From Durusdinium trenchii (taxonomy: Eukaryota; Sar; Dinophyceae; Suessiales; Symbiodiniaceae), in NCBI GenBank assembly GCA_963970005.1, contig CAXAMN010029016.1, positions 367,587 through 431,586 of the forward strand: a stretch of DNA of 64,000 nucleotides. Reading direction: 5' to 3'. Below the pieces are notes generated by a model. That model worked only from the letters and a program-made list of their open reading frames with translations. It did not search any database and was not told the DNA's origin. The position numbers and the translations under genes are program-made. Of this stretch, positions 53,921-64,000 are shown one piece after another. Every line of letters begins with the position of its first letter. The first letter of the stretch is position 1.

Positions 53921-54558
53921 GCAGGATGCAAAAGAAGGTCAACAAAGTGATGAGCAAGACAGGCCAAGATATGAACATGGCCTTGATCGCACTGGTGAGC
54001 ATGATCGCTGGTGTTGAGAGTACGTACAAAGACCGAGGACGAAAGTCTTTGGGTGGACTACGCTATGATGAGCGGAAGGGTGCTGAACATCATCGGAGCC
54101 TTGAGCGTGGCTATCGGGATGTGGTGGATGATGAAATGGCTGATCAGTGGGACGAGAGCCTCGCAAGGTCAAGCTGACCAAGGCACAGCACAAGAGGTGC
54201 AAACAGAGGAAAGTGACGATTCCAACATAGTGTACAAACTGTACCAGAGGATCGAGCACCTACATGACCAGAAGAGCCTCTTGAAGAAACAAGAAGGGCA
54301 ACAAAGCAGGTCAATGAGACCCTGGAGAGTGACTTGACTTGCCAGAAACAAAAGAGTGCAATACTGAGCAGTATGGTGAGAGACCACGAGCAAAGATGGC
54401 TCCAGTCACTACAGAAGATGGTGACAGTGTACCCTAGCGGTGAGAACTACCACACTAGCAAGAGTTGCAGGTGGTACATTGGAGGAAAATTTGTACGCAT
54501 TGCAAAAGGCATGCAATGGACGGTCATGAAGGCAACATGTCAGAATCCACGTAAGTGA
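53921..54558 (+). pseudogene. Extra C-terminal module: membrane helix, coiled coil, YHTSKSC motif
   Basis: After RNase H comes MNMALIALVSMIAGVEST. In the next frame, RVLNIIGALSVAIGMWWMMK then WLIS is a clear hydrophobic helix, followed by a charged helix (VYKLYQRIEHLHDQKSLLKK). In a third frame, QRWLQSLQKMVTVYPSGENY with HTSKSCRWY resembles a short Y-H-x-x-x-x-C motif that I recall at the end of dinoflagellate copia proteins. Function unknown. Ordinary Ty1/copia proteins end at RNase H. Confidence 0.5.
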
Positions 54559-56150
54559 CAGTCATGACCATCCATGTACTTGTACACCTGAACTGTGACC
54601 GCAATATATAGGCTCCATTTTGCGAGTGAAAAAGGTCTTCGCTACATATGGGCCACATACCGATAGAAGCATTGTATTGTGCACGTATGTTTTGCAAAAA
54701 CGAACTCATTTTGTGAAAGTAGTTGTGCAAAAAATAACTGGTCAATGGCCATGGCCAAGTACGATTTGGGTTAAAGGACAAATTGCAACTGTCCAAAATG
54801 TTCATGATTGCCAGAGTTTACATACATACTTGGGATGCAAACCATGACCGGAATGTATCCTTGGAACTTCACATGAACAGAACACGAACTGCATTTCAAT
54901 GGCGTCTGCAGGTTCAAACATCATTCTGCACATGTGATTCAAGGAGCCCGCGAAAACGCAAACGACAGGGCATCGAGATGAAGATGACAGCAGGAACGAA
55001 CCCAAATGCCCAGTTTTGAGGAAGGAGATGCAGAAAACTGCAACCCATTCTTAGGTTTGAGACGCTCAAGAACCGGCTCATGTTACCCTCAAGTAAGTAT
55101 TGATTGATGCAGGATAAACATTTTTTTGAGTGCCATCGTACCTATGTGAAAGAGTTGGCAACACATTGAATCCCGCAACGCCTTGAAAAACTTGCTCAGG
55201 GTTTCCGCTGCAAGTCGATCAAAACAACCAAAACCCTCTGCGTGGCGCCATGCCGCTTGGGATTTCCCGCGGCTATGAACCGGGGCGCACCTTGCTGCAA
55301 CTGCCCATCACCTACATAGGCTCGGCACAAGGGCCATGAAAAAACGCAAAAGAAAGCGCCGGGCTGGTGAAGCAGCTGCCGAAACTCGGGTTTGCTGATA
55401 TTCTGACCTTTGCCAACTGCCTCTTGAATCCTCCTTGGAGAGAAAAACAAGGGTCCAACGCCATGTTTTGGGGTCCTCTTCGGCCAACCTCAAGCAACAT
55501 AACATCCTATGAGGTCATAGGTGTGTAATAGGGAGGTCTCCTGTCCCTGGCGGGGTGGTCGGAACGCCACGCGTCTACGCGTTTCGGGGGGGGGGGGCAC
55601 CCCCACATCACCCGGGTCACTCAGCGAAAAGCACTGAAGGCTCCGTCCGAGGACATGAAAAGCACTCAAGGGTCCGGTGGTTTTGAGGGTTTTCATGTTC
55701 GGAACATCTTCTTGAAACTGAAAAATGGGTCCATCTCCACGGAACACGCCGTCGCTTGGGGCACAGGCTCACGCTCCAATTGGAGTCAGGCTCAATGGTT
55801 CTGGACGTCTCAGAATGATCACCGGTGGCAGACAGCAGATTTCTGTGGTAAGGTGAAAGGTTTCTTTGATATTGGAGACGTGAAACATGGAGGCGCAGGC
55901 TTTCCAGTGTGTTGTTGAGCAGTAAGTGACGACTTGCTGACCCAAAAGCCACAGGCCAAGAAGAGGTTCTTCATTGTTGCTGAGCAGGTCAGCATGTTTA
56001 GCTGCTCACCCTTCCCACCTCTCTCTTAGACGTACAGATCGTGACTGAGTCGCACGGAGAACGCCGCAGAAGCGCCGCGGTTCAGCGCGACCCGCGGCCG
56101 CGCCAGGAGCCGCCCACCGGGCTCGGCGCGGCGATGAGGGTTCCGCGCAG
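54559..56150. other. No recognised gene
   Basis: A G run at about 55588 and overlapping ORFs without motifs. 55330-55400 is Lys/Arg-rich in one frame (MKKRKRKRRAGEAAAE) with no borders. Confidence 0.4.
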
Positions 56151-56241
56151 CTGGCGAGCGCCTGCGAGGACATGGCGAGCAATCGCCCGGACCTGGCACA
56201 GGAGAAGGCGTCGGATGCCCGGGCGCCTTGGGACTCGAAGG
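56151..56241 (+). CDS. Candidate exon, unknown product
   Basis: It lies between TCCGCGCAG and GAAG|GTCAGG (exon ends G at 56241). It reads LASACEDMASNRPDLAQEKA then SDARAPWDSK. An alternative GC-rich frame is open across the same DNA. It could be the first visible exon of the TPR-like gene. Confidence 0.35.
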
Positions 56242-58210
56242 GTCAGGGAGGGGCACCAGGGAGGCGCCGGGGGAGGGAGGGATGAGGCGAAGGGAATGGA
56301 GATAGGAAGAGGAAGGAGGGGAAGAGGAGAGGAAGAGGGGTGTGTGTGTGGTAGATGGGGGGAGATGAAGGGGGTTCGATCACTTGGGTAGCTGGGTAGC
56401 TGGTTGCGGACCGGATTCTCTTCCGGCTCGCTGCTCCGAAACGGGCCCAGGATGAAGGGCACCAGGTGTTGGAGGCGGAAGATGTCGCTTCCAAGGGCAA
56501 TGGATCCCCAGAAGGCCAAGGTTCTGAAGGTTCTGAACTTCGTTGGTAGAATGTTCTTTGTGTCCTTCCTGTGAGTCTGAACCTGGAGGCAAGAACCATT
56601 CACCGATCACTCCGATATTCGCTTGGCGAGGGTCGCATCACTTACCGAAATTCCAAAGAGCTTCTACAAAACGCATTCTGATGCCTAAGAAAGCTTCCTA
56701 AGAGAGCTTCTACAAAGGCATTCTATCAGACACTTACGAATTCCTAAGGGACCTTCGTGTCTGTTCAGATCTTTTGGCCCCAGATCCAAGCGATGCGAAT
56801 CTATCAAACATGTCCTAGAGATACAGAGCGGCTAGAGATACCAGCTTCTTGACCATGATAGAATCCTTCACAGATTTGTACGGGGTGAACGGGGGAGGAA
56901 AAACTAAGGAAAGATACATGATGCTGAATGCACGCGCCTTTTGCACGGTATGATCAGTATGTTTTTATTCTTGTATCCTGCCAACAACTAACAGCCATTG
57001 GTGCTGAAGAGAGGCCCTGCCATCAAAATATGCGCTAAAGAACTATAACTGTAGATTTGCCCACATGAAGACACGGATTGTTTTGTGGAAAACCATCTAA
57101 GATGGACAGGCGTTTACTGGATTTGTCATTCGTCGCTCTCCAAGGCAATCTTCCAGAAACGAGGAGATCTGCAAAGCATCTCTGATGCCACTCGCGTACT
57201 GATGGCGCCTGGGACTGCTTCAGCTGGCTCACCGACACACCGCCCAAACAGACCCGACTTCCATTCCCCTCACGGCCGGTTGCGGCCAACCCGGTACCCG
57301 TCCCATGGCCGAGCCCGCCCCAGTGCTGCGAGACCGCCGCTCATGACGTGCGTACGGATCTATGCGCTGCGCCGAAGAAGAAGGTCATGCCACGGTCCCA
57401 GCGCTGCAGTTCTGACTGCACGGAGTGGATCCACTCCACATACTGTTCGAAGAGTATGCACGTGATGTGAGGGAAGCCCGTTTGCTTCCCCTTGACAGCT
57501 GCTTCATCCCGTCCATTTTAAACTCTTAGAGATTCTTACACGGTATAGAAGATACAACAAAGATACAATTTTTCACGTGGCAGAGCTTGCATCTTTGTTC
57601 AACTTCTCTCCTTCGTTCCCTCACATGGTCCGCGCTTCAACCTCCACCCTGAGTGGCGAAGGGGCGGAGCGGAGGGGCGGAGCGGAGGGGCGGAGCGGAG
57701 TGGCGGAGCGGAGTGGCGAGGAGAGGATCGCGCTTCAACTCGTTGGGTCGATGTCTGGCCAGTTGACCCGCGGAGAGGCCAGTCCTTGGAACGGCTGAAG
57801 TAAAGGAAGTTCCCAAACTCAGGCCCCCTTAGTCAGACCATTCTTTTTATAGCTTGACCGACTCCCAGGGTCTGATCCCGGATCAATCCTTCGGTGCACG
57901 ACGGGCCGGATCTCGGATCGACTGACCTGACCTCGGCGCAGAAGACGTTTCGCGACTTCTCGGTGTGACGGGTGCGGGTGCTGAGCATGTCAAGAAGTTC
58001 AAGAATGCCCCCCTTTCCTGAAAAAAGGCCACGTGACCCGGAAGAAGCATAGAAGAAACACACACGGCTTCCGTGACCCTGAGGGCGACCCAAGACCACC
58101 CCACTCGACCTGTGGTTTGGTGTTCCTTTTCGACTTCTTGGGGTCCCATTTCACGGTCCTACCGGGTGGAACCCCCACTTGCCGGGCCTTGGCGGTGGAA
58201 CGTCTCTGAG
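56242..58210. other. Intron-like; minisatellite
   Basis: 57657-57720 holds a GGGGCGGAGCGGA-type minisatellite of about five units. A frame near 57318-57464 (CCETAAHDVRTDLCAAPKKK) is Cys-containing but has no clear borders. GAGCTTCTACAAA(A/G)...GCATTCT occurs twice at 56655-56730. Confidence 0.4.
57657..57720 (+). repeat. 13-bp GC-rich minisatellite
   Basis: About five units of GGGGCGGAGCGGA with T and A substitutions. Confidence 0.85.
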
Positions 58211-58268
58211 GTCGCCTTGGCGGACTACGAGTCCCGGGCGGAAGCGCTCGACATAGGCGGGAAGCGCG
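58211..58268 (+). CDS. Candidate exon, helical (TPR-like gene)
   Basis: It lies between GTCTCTGAG and CGCG|GTGGGC. It reads VALADYESRAEALDIGGKR, which resembles one TPR helix (A-x-x-Y-x-x-x-A-x-A-L). First of a run of similar short plus-strand exons to 63.5 kb. Confidence 0.4.
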
Positions 58269-58839
58269 GTGGGCGAACCGCGGTGAACCGCGCTGCGAAG
58301 GAGGTCGGGTGTTGGGTGTTGTCAGTGGAGCATGAGGTTTGGCACACTTTGCATTCTTTCTTCGGTCACATCGAATTCTTGGTTTTGAGTGGGAAACAAC
58401 CAGAGCATGTCCAAGGAACACATCGATGGTCATCGAATTCGGATGTTCGCTTCCACAGTGTTATCACGGGGGACTAGTTATCACCGAGTGTTGGAAAAAG
58501 ACCTAAAAGAGCCATGAGAAGCAATGTTCCTCATCGCATATAGGCATTGAACCTCATAAAACCCATATTCTTTGGAGAAACCCTTGCTTTGATCATTTTC
58601 CAGTATGTTCAAGAGGGCTCTATTCAGCTCTTGCTGCGTGAAGAAATCAAGAGTCTTGAGTCTGCGATCCAACTTAGTGGGATCATGCAGCTTTTTAGAC
58701 CATTTTCTTGTTCGGATGTGGCATGACATTGGTCTGTGCATGACATTGGTGATTCCGAACCAACCTTTAAACCTTTACCAAAGTTTACCAACCTTTAAAC
58801 CTTTTTTGAGATGATGAGAGTTGTTTTGACGCATTTCAG

Positions 58840-58949
58840 GCGAAGCCCACCTGGCAGAGCTGCGGAAGACTGGGCAGCGAGCGGAGGAAGCCTTGGTGCT
58901 GCAGTCCTTGGCAGAGGTCGCTGCCTTCCGACGCTTGGAGCGGGTACGG
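58840..58949 (+). CDS. Candidate exon, TPR-like gene
   Basis: It lies between GCATTTCAG and a GTGAGG donor at 58950; GTACGG at 58944 is an alternative. It reads EAHLAELRKTGQRAEEALVL then QSLAEVAAFRRLERVR, two amphipathic Ala/Leu/Glu helices as in TPR proteins. Both borders are good and the frame is clearly protein-like. TPR proteins act as protein-protein interaction scaffolds; no specific family can be named. Confidence 0.55.
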
Positions 58950-59870
58950 GTGAGGCAGCGACCGGGTACGGGGTTGGGCGTCCGAAGGTGTCAGGTCTTG
59001 GGATTCGGCGGAATTGATGACCTGGACAAGGCAACAGGCCTGCCAAACCCTTCCCCAGGCCTGTGACTATCAGGTGATGTAGACCGTCCAGGGGTCCATT
59101 GGTCAATGGTTGGTAGACATCGTTGAACTGTGGAGCCTGTGGAACCCACCGCAAACGCCGTTGTTGGGAGTCGAGTCGAACGGACGCCGTTGACACATGC
59201 CGTTCAGGGCCCCCACGCACACCACCTCAGGATGCCGCGGAGAGCGGAGGATGCAGGCGCTGAGCTGCCGAGCTGCCGAGGGGGGGGGCCGAGCTGCCGA
59301 GCTCCAGAAGCTGTTTGTATGGATTTTCTAAGAGCAGAAATACATGAACAACGCGGTAACAGTTACACTGGGGCATGCAGCACGAGGGATCCTTGAAGGG
59401 CCTGGTGCCGACCTGTTTTCATGGCTCAGAATGGTCTGACCGTTGCCCAACTCAAGGTCTTGATAGTGCTTGGTCGGGGGCGACGGCTTTTGGGGTGGAC
59501 CACTGATTGGTGCACGTCCTGCCACTTGTGTTCTACGAGATCGCGTTTGATGGTTGGGCGGTCCCTGTGTTCGAGAGCGTGTCTATGCTTCAAAGAACAG
59601 TTTGAACCATGTTGAACCAATGACTTGCCCGGCCCGTTCGGAAGTGGGGTCTTTTCACGGACCGGGACGTGAGTTTCGGGGCCTCGGCCCGGGGGGGTTC
59701 CCGAGAAGATCACGTTTTGGGGCGCCGAAGATGTCACGCAACGGTCGAATTCGGAGGCCCGGGCGCGAATGGATGGAGCTTAGGTCCGTCCAGCTCCGGC
59801 CGGGTCGATCTCTCGCGCGTTGTTCGACAGCGGACGGGTGGTAGACCCGCTGGGTCAGTGTGACCTGAAG
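58950..59870. other. Intron-like
   Basis: A GAGCTGCCGAGCTGCCGAGG repeat near 59264-59306. No clear exon. Confidence 0.4.
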
Positions 59871-59950
59871 AGGCAGTGGCTTGGGCGGAAGAGGCCATAG
59901 GCATCCAGAAAGAGCTGGAGGACAAGGTCTTCGAGGGTTACGCCGCAGAG
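59871..59950 (+). CDS. Candidate exon, TPR-like gene
   Basis: An in-frame TGA at 59861 puts the start after CTGAAG. Phase-1 reading gives EAVAWAEEAIGIQKELEDKV then FEGYAAEL. A-x-x-W-A-E-E-A-I-x-I-x-K-E-L-x-D is a typical TPR second helix and turn. The 3' border is uncertain; TGA follows at 59963. Confidence 0.5.
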
Positions 59951-60313
59951 CTGAATCATTCTTGATCGAAGGGGGAGATTCTTGGGAACGGTTCGCATTG
60001 GTAGAGATAGCAGGTTCTGAAAGGTAGCTCCCCTCCATGTCCGTTCTAGTGCAACTTGCGGTTGAAAACCATTGTTTGGGCTGTGAATACATTGAGGATT
60101 GACTTGGCCAGAAGAGTGATGATAATTCTGTATACGTGATGTAGTTGTTTGCGTGACCATTTCCCAGACTCTGCGCACCCAATGTCCAAGGGCTCTTTTT
60201 GGGGTCCAGTTTCTCTGGTCTCTACGCTGGTTTGGTCCAGTTTTGCACGTTTTTGCGCATGGCTTCTGCTTGATGGCGACGGGGAGGGGATATCACCTCT
60301 GAGGCACATTTAG

Positions 60314-60410
60314 CTCTGGCCTCCGCACTGATCCAGAAAGGCGTGAAGGCGCCACCTGCCACCGAGAGGGATCGAGACGGAAGCGTTCAACCGGACGAAG
60401 AAGAAATGAA
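60314..60410 (+). CDS. Candidate exon, possibly the same gene
   Basis: After CATTTAG the frame reads LASALIQKGVKAPPATERDR then DGSVQPDEEEMKRG. Charged and helical at the start; less TPR-like. A minus-strand frame also covers this DNA. Confidence 0.3.
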
Positions 60411-61771
60411 ACGGGGGTTGTCCAGTTCGGGCGAGGGACGAGGAAGGATCGGTCGACCTCCTTTTTTCCAGGTGGATTCGACCAGTTTTTGTGAGAGCCA
60501 TAGACCCAACTGGTGACTGAAATGTTGTAGCAGTTGCGGGTAGTTCTGCAGCCTAGCCGAAGATCTCTGTGTGGTTGTACCACTAAGAGGACGAAAAACG
60601 AAAAACTCTGGCTTGGCACATCTGAAATCTCCCAGGCACATCAGCGGAAGCACTACCAAAAGTGCGAGAGCCCGGTCAATGGGGTGGACCAGGGCCTGGC
60701 GGGCGGACCAGACTTCCAGAGTCTTCCAGGTGTGAAGAATGACCTTCCTTCAACCCCTCCACTCCATGTGACCATTTAACATATGAACGGAGTGGATTTA
60801 ACGTCCATCTGTGGGTCCTTGGTCCTTTGAATTCCTTTGACAATGTTTCTTGTTTTGGTGCAACACAAAAGTCCAACAAAATATCAATTACTAATCTTTT
60901 GAGCCCGTATTCACTCTCATCATGATTGGGTGTTTGCAAAAAGTGGGGAGTCTGTATTTATGAAGGTTTTGGTTTCAGATTCTGCGCAGTCCCAAGATCA
61001 GCGAAGAATCACAAGCGAGAACCAGGTTTCTAGCGGAATGACTGGGGACTACTGGTACTTGTCGCCCAGTAAAGAAGCGACCAGACCGATTGCTTGTACA
61101 ACCGCGGCTTGGCTGTCAGTGCAAAACAATGTTTGTACTGTATACATACGAAGACGATGTTGCCGTGAGTTAGACTCTGAGCTCACTCGGATGCTCGACC
61201 TGTTGGTTTGTAGGAAGACGATGGGATCGATGTCTTTCGGGCGGTCAATCTTCCATCTTTGGCCAGTGGCCACATGATGTGTTCAGTGAATCTGCCCTGC
61301 AGATTCAAGTCTCTCCCTTCCTTCGCTTTCAACGACTTTAGAGTATCAGGAGCATTTCCCTCTCAAGATTCTGGAAGCCAGTGCATACAGTTCCACCATG
61401 TGTGGCTTTTGGAGCAAAAAACTAGTGATATTTGTACACCCCGTCTTCAAATCATGGAGAGGGATGTGGATGAGATATGTGGAGAACAAGTGACTTTTCG
61501 GGAGTGAAACAAACCCCCGTTGTTTGGTCACCCAAAACCGTCACGATACGTGGGCCGGGTCTGCGTGGGGCAGGTCAAGACCCGGTCTGCCGACTGGTCG
61601 CGCGAGGTGACGAACGACAGGTGTCCACAAGGTCCAACAGGGCCATTGACATGCTGGTAGTACTAGTAGGGTCAAACAAGGTCTCCCATGCCGTCCCAGG
61701 TAGGGTCCCAGGTAGGTCGAGACCTTAGGTGCCATGATTTTGGGATGAGTCCGATCTCACTCAGTCGCCAG
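60411..61771. other. Intron-like; no exon seen
   Basis: Overlapping ORFs only. Confidence 0.4.
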
Positions 61772-61856
61772 GGCGGTCAAGGCGCTTAAGGCGGCCTTGG
61801 CGCTCTTTGGTGCAGTGCCCGTGCCGCAAGAGGAGAGGCATCTGAGCACGAAGCAA
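61772..61856 (+). CDS. Candidate exon, TPR-like gene
   Basis: After AGTCGCCAG the phase-1 frame reads AVKALKAALALFGAVPVPQE then ERHLSTKQ, with TGA at 61857. A-x-x-A-L-K-A-A-L-A-L-F is typical of TPR second helices. The true 3' border is probably near the E-E at about 61832. Confidence 0.45.
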
Positions 61857-62397
61857 TGAAGCGGGGGATGTGAGGCGGATGAGCAAGAACAGGATGAACA
61901 GGCATCGAACTTGAACTTCACAGAGACAGAGAATGCTTGCAATTGGGGCAACCTCATTTTGTGTGGTGAACATCGTTGGTCGGGATGGACATGATCCATC
62001 GTGGGGGATGTCAGCCAACAGAGGACACGATGGCTCCCGCATGTGTCCCCAGATAGCGAGAGCTATTGGGGTTCTTACTTCAAATGTAGGAAGAAGTGCC
62101 TTCCAGGCCCCAATGACGGTGCCCCTGCTGGGACCAAGGCACCCATGATCCCCGAATCTGCTCTGGGAGTATGGCTTTTGGTTCAAGCTGGGGATGGAAC
62201 CCAGAGCCCCAGTGGTTTGTTGCGTAGACCCAGTGCTAGTTCATCTACTATACTATACTGCACATAATGTATAATTGGATATAATTGGTCTGTACTTATA
62301 ATTATAGTGCAGTTATTCTTTCAAAGCTCTGTAGAAGCTCCCTGCCATCTCGCACGAGTTGGTCGCCGTAGCTACCGTCACCGTCTGGCTTCGGTAG
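61857..62397. other. Intron-like; no exon seen
   Basis: Nothing recognised. Confidence 0.4.
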
Positions 62398-62491
62398 GAC
62401 GAGGACACCACGAGCTTTGTCTTGGCGCGGAGCGGCGAGGCCCGGGCACTTCATGGCCTGGCCAGTGCTTGCGGGCGACTGGAGGAGACGG
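62398..62491 (+). CDS. Candidate exon, TPR-like gene
   Basis: It lies between CTTCGGTAG and ACGG|GTTGGA. It reads DEDTTSFVLARSGEARALHG then LASACGRLEET. G-E-A-R-A-L-H-G-L-A-S-A resembles a TPR first helix. Both borders plausible. Confidence 0.5.
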
Positions 62492-62989
62492 GTTGGAGAG
62501 GTGGTTTGGTGGAAGAGAGGTGGTTTGAAAATGGATTTCAAGGTCTAGGGTTGAGGTGTTGAAGCCCTGAGGTCCAAAGCCAGGTGTATGAATCGTAGGA
62601 TGGGTGCGGGGAGCTGACATCTAAGGTCGATGTCTATGGCATCCATCAGGAGCTCTTCACACGTCTACGTCCGATCTTCGACCGAGGATTGGCACCGGTT
62701 TGGACGGTGCAACCCCTGGAAGTGGCGAACTTCTTGCACCAATTCACCGAACTAGGCATCAATCCACCTTTCTTGTTCACACCCCAACTGGAGCTAGGGA
62801 TGGGTGTTTGGGGTTGTGGCGACAGACTTCCCCTACAATACCTTTTTTCACGATTCTTGACTGGAGTGGCTTCTTGTTTTTGTTTCCGCACCGTTCATCT
62901 TCGTTTCCAGAGCTTTTTACAATTCATGTCTGGTGACTCATCCAAGTTCGACACATATACGGTGCAACAAACCATGTTTTGTTACCCCT

Positions 62990-63018
62990 CTTTCTCTTTC
63001 TCTCTCTCTCTCTCATGC
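62990..63018. repeat. (TC)n polypyrimidine tract
   Basis: CTCTCT run ending in ATGCAG; could serve as a splice-acceptor tract for an unseen exon. Confidence 0.7.
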
Positions 63019-63135
63019 AGCATATCTCCACCTCTCCACCCAATCACTCCTAACCCGCTCTTCCCCCAAAAACACCGCACCTGAGAGCCGAACCCCCCAC
63101 CGTGGACCGTCCCGTCCGGTTGGGCACCGCGCCAG

Positions 63136-63225
63136 GACTTCCGCACCTCGGTGAACCGCGCCCGCGAGGCGGCGGCCATCTGGCAGGAGCTGGGCTTCCG
63201 ACTGGAGGAGCGACGAGCGAATGCG
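63136..63225 (+). CDS. Candidate exon, TPR-like gene
   Basis: After CGCGCCAG the frame reads DFRTSVNRAREAAAIWQELG then FRLEERRANA. A-R-E-A-A-A-I-W-Q-E-L-G is a TPR-like helix and turn, very close in pattern to the exon at 59871. The 3' border is unclear. Confidence 0.5.
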
Positions 63226-63385
63226 CGATGCGCGCGACAACACGACCTACGGAGGGACGGGGACGGGGAGATGGCGAAGTGGAGGGCGAAGTGGATGGCG
63301 AATGTCTCAGGTTTTCGTGGAAGCCTTGGTTGATTTGCCTTGTTTTCCATTCCATGGCACGTGACGCATGTCTTTTTCACGCCAG

Positions 63386-63480
63386 GAAGCCTTGGAATTG
63401 GAGTTCCTGGCACGTCTTCAGTTGCAGCTGGGGCAGTTCAAGGAGGGGCGCAAGTCGGGCGAAGAGGCCCTGAAGATCTT
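63386..63480 (+). CDS. Candidate exon, TPR repeat
   Basis: After CACGCCAG the frame reads EALELEFLARLQLQLGQFKE then GRKSGEEALKIFIGQQ. L-A-x-L-Q-L-x-L-G-x-F-x-E-G...S-G-E-E-A-L-x-I-F matches the TPR consensus over a whole repeat. It is the best evidence for a TPR gene here. The frame stays open to 63637; the exon end is a guess. Confidence 0.55.
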
Positions 63481-64000
63481 CATAGGCCAGCAGTGGGCCG
63501 GGGCGGCGGCCGGCCAAGGGCCAAACGATGCCGGCTGCACCCAAAACTGTGAGGGACGTTGTGAAGTGGTGGTTTGGCTCCAGGCTTTGGCAGGTGGATG
63601 CTGTCGAAGTTCTGTGCCACCTGGGTGTCGAACCCTGTAAGTTGTGGGCTGGCCTATCCTGCATGTCTGGTGCGGGACGGACAAAGTGAAAGATGCGAGA
63701 GCGAGTTCAAGAGTCCAAGCTGTAGACTCCTGCAGACATCCTAGAGTGATCATAGCCCTAGACGGCCCCAAGCAGGCTTCAATTCATTCAATCGGCATAC
63801 ACCGGCGTTTTCTCTCGCGAACCTCTGTGCGTCTGTGCTCTCTTCAGTGCACAGCTTTTGCACATCTGAACGGAGGGGAAGTGCCTCATCCACTCGCCCC
63901 CGGACGGAATGGACTTCCGTCGCCTGGGGAACTTCCGTACACAGCGCACATCCCAACTGGGTCCCAGAACGGGGCTTTCAAATCAAGACGGCCAAAAAGG
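63481..64000. other. Window end; no further exon identified
   Basis: Open frames on both strands but no clear exon. The TPR-like gene probably continues beyond the window. Confidence 0.4.

Larger units (their letters stand above)
51779..54558 (+). mobile_element. Plus-strand Ty1/copia element, 5'-truncated
   Basis: It contains an acidic linker, reverse transcriptase, RNase H and an extra C-terminal region, in copia order. Gag, protease and integrase are not seen upstream and no terminal repeats were found, so only the 3' part of the element is here. Frameshifts and stops (for example near 52370 and 52590) show decay, though long parts remain open. Borders approximate. Confidence 0.75.

Overview
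The window looks like nuclear DNA of a dinoflagellate, possibly a Symbiodiniaceae or related genome. The signs are: decayed retrotransposons of types I know from dinoflagellates; many candidate exons of about 45 to 125 bases separated by long introns; splice donors that include GC as well as GT; and a 16-base exact match to the dinoflagellate trans-spliced leader at 48466-48481, arranged like the tandem relict leaders of retroposed mRNAs. There are no bacterial-style operons. Two runs of ten N, both inside simple repeats, mark assembly gaps. No search or alignment was run, so family names rest on motif recognition and exon borders are read by eye from acceptor AG, donor GT/GC and reading frame.

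Layout. 1-1027: CTG-rich repeat, then a 179-bp satellite with a palindrome in each unit. 4.2-16.6 kb: plus-strand candidate exons, five of them cysteine-rich with the spacing of ephrin-receptor-like GCC2/GCC3 repeats, probably from one large surface-protein gene. A LINE with an internal inversion (about 7.8-11.1 kb) and a minus-strand Ty1/copia element with very short terminal repeats (13.0-15.7 kb) sit among these exons. 17.1-24.8 kb: a long, decayed LINE whose domains read coiled-coil ORF1-like region, RNase H, AP-type endonuclease, reverse transcriptase, zinc fingers, and a C-terminal domain I associate with dinoflagellate elements.

25-47 kb: mostly intron or intergenic DNA with short plus-strand candidate exons of unknown function, one N-terminal ubiquitin-like coding segment (30.9-31.4 kb) that runs into a CTG repeat, dispersed repeats in one orientation, and small inverted-repeat elements. 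48.2-51.7 kb: an AT-richer stretch where an 11-base motif (CATTTTATAGA and close variants, both orientations) recurs about 14 times; it also holds the spliced-leader relict and two tandem repeats. 51.8-54.6 kb: a plus-strand, 5'-truncated Ty1/copia element with reverse transcriptase, RNase H and an extra C-terminal membrane/coiled-coil module. 56-63.5 kb: short plus-strand exons, several resembling tetratricopeptide (TPR) helices, probably one TPR gene that continues past the window.

How they fit together: the host genes appear to be plus-strand, intron-rich and built of small modular exons, while the retroelements are broken and lie in intronic or intergenic space. The points most worth following are the dispersed short elements (possible introners), the 48-51 kb motif field, the spliced-leader relict and the unusual retroelement domains.
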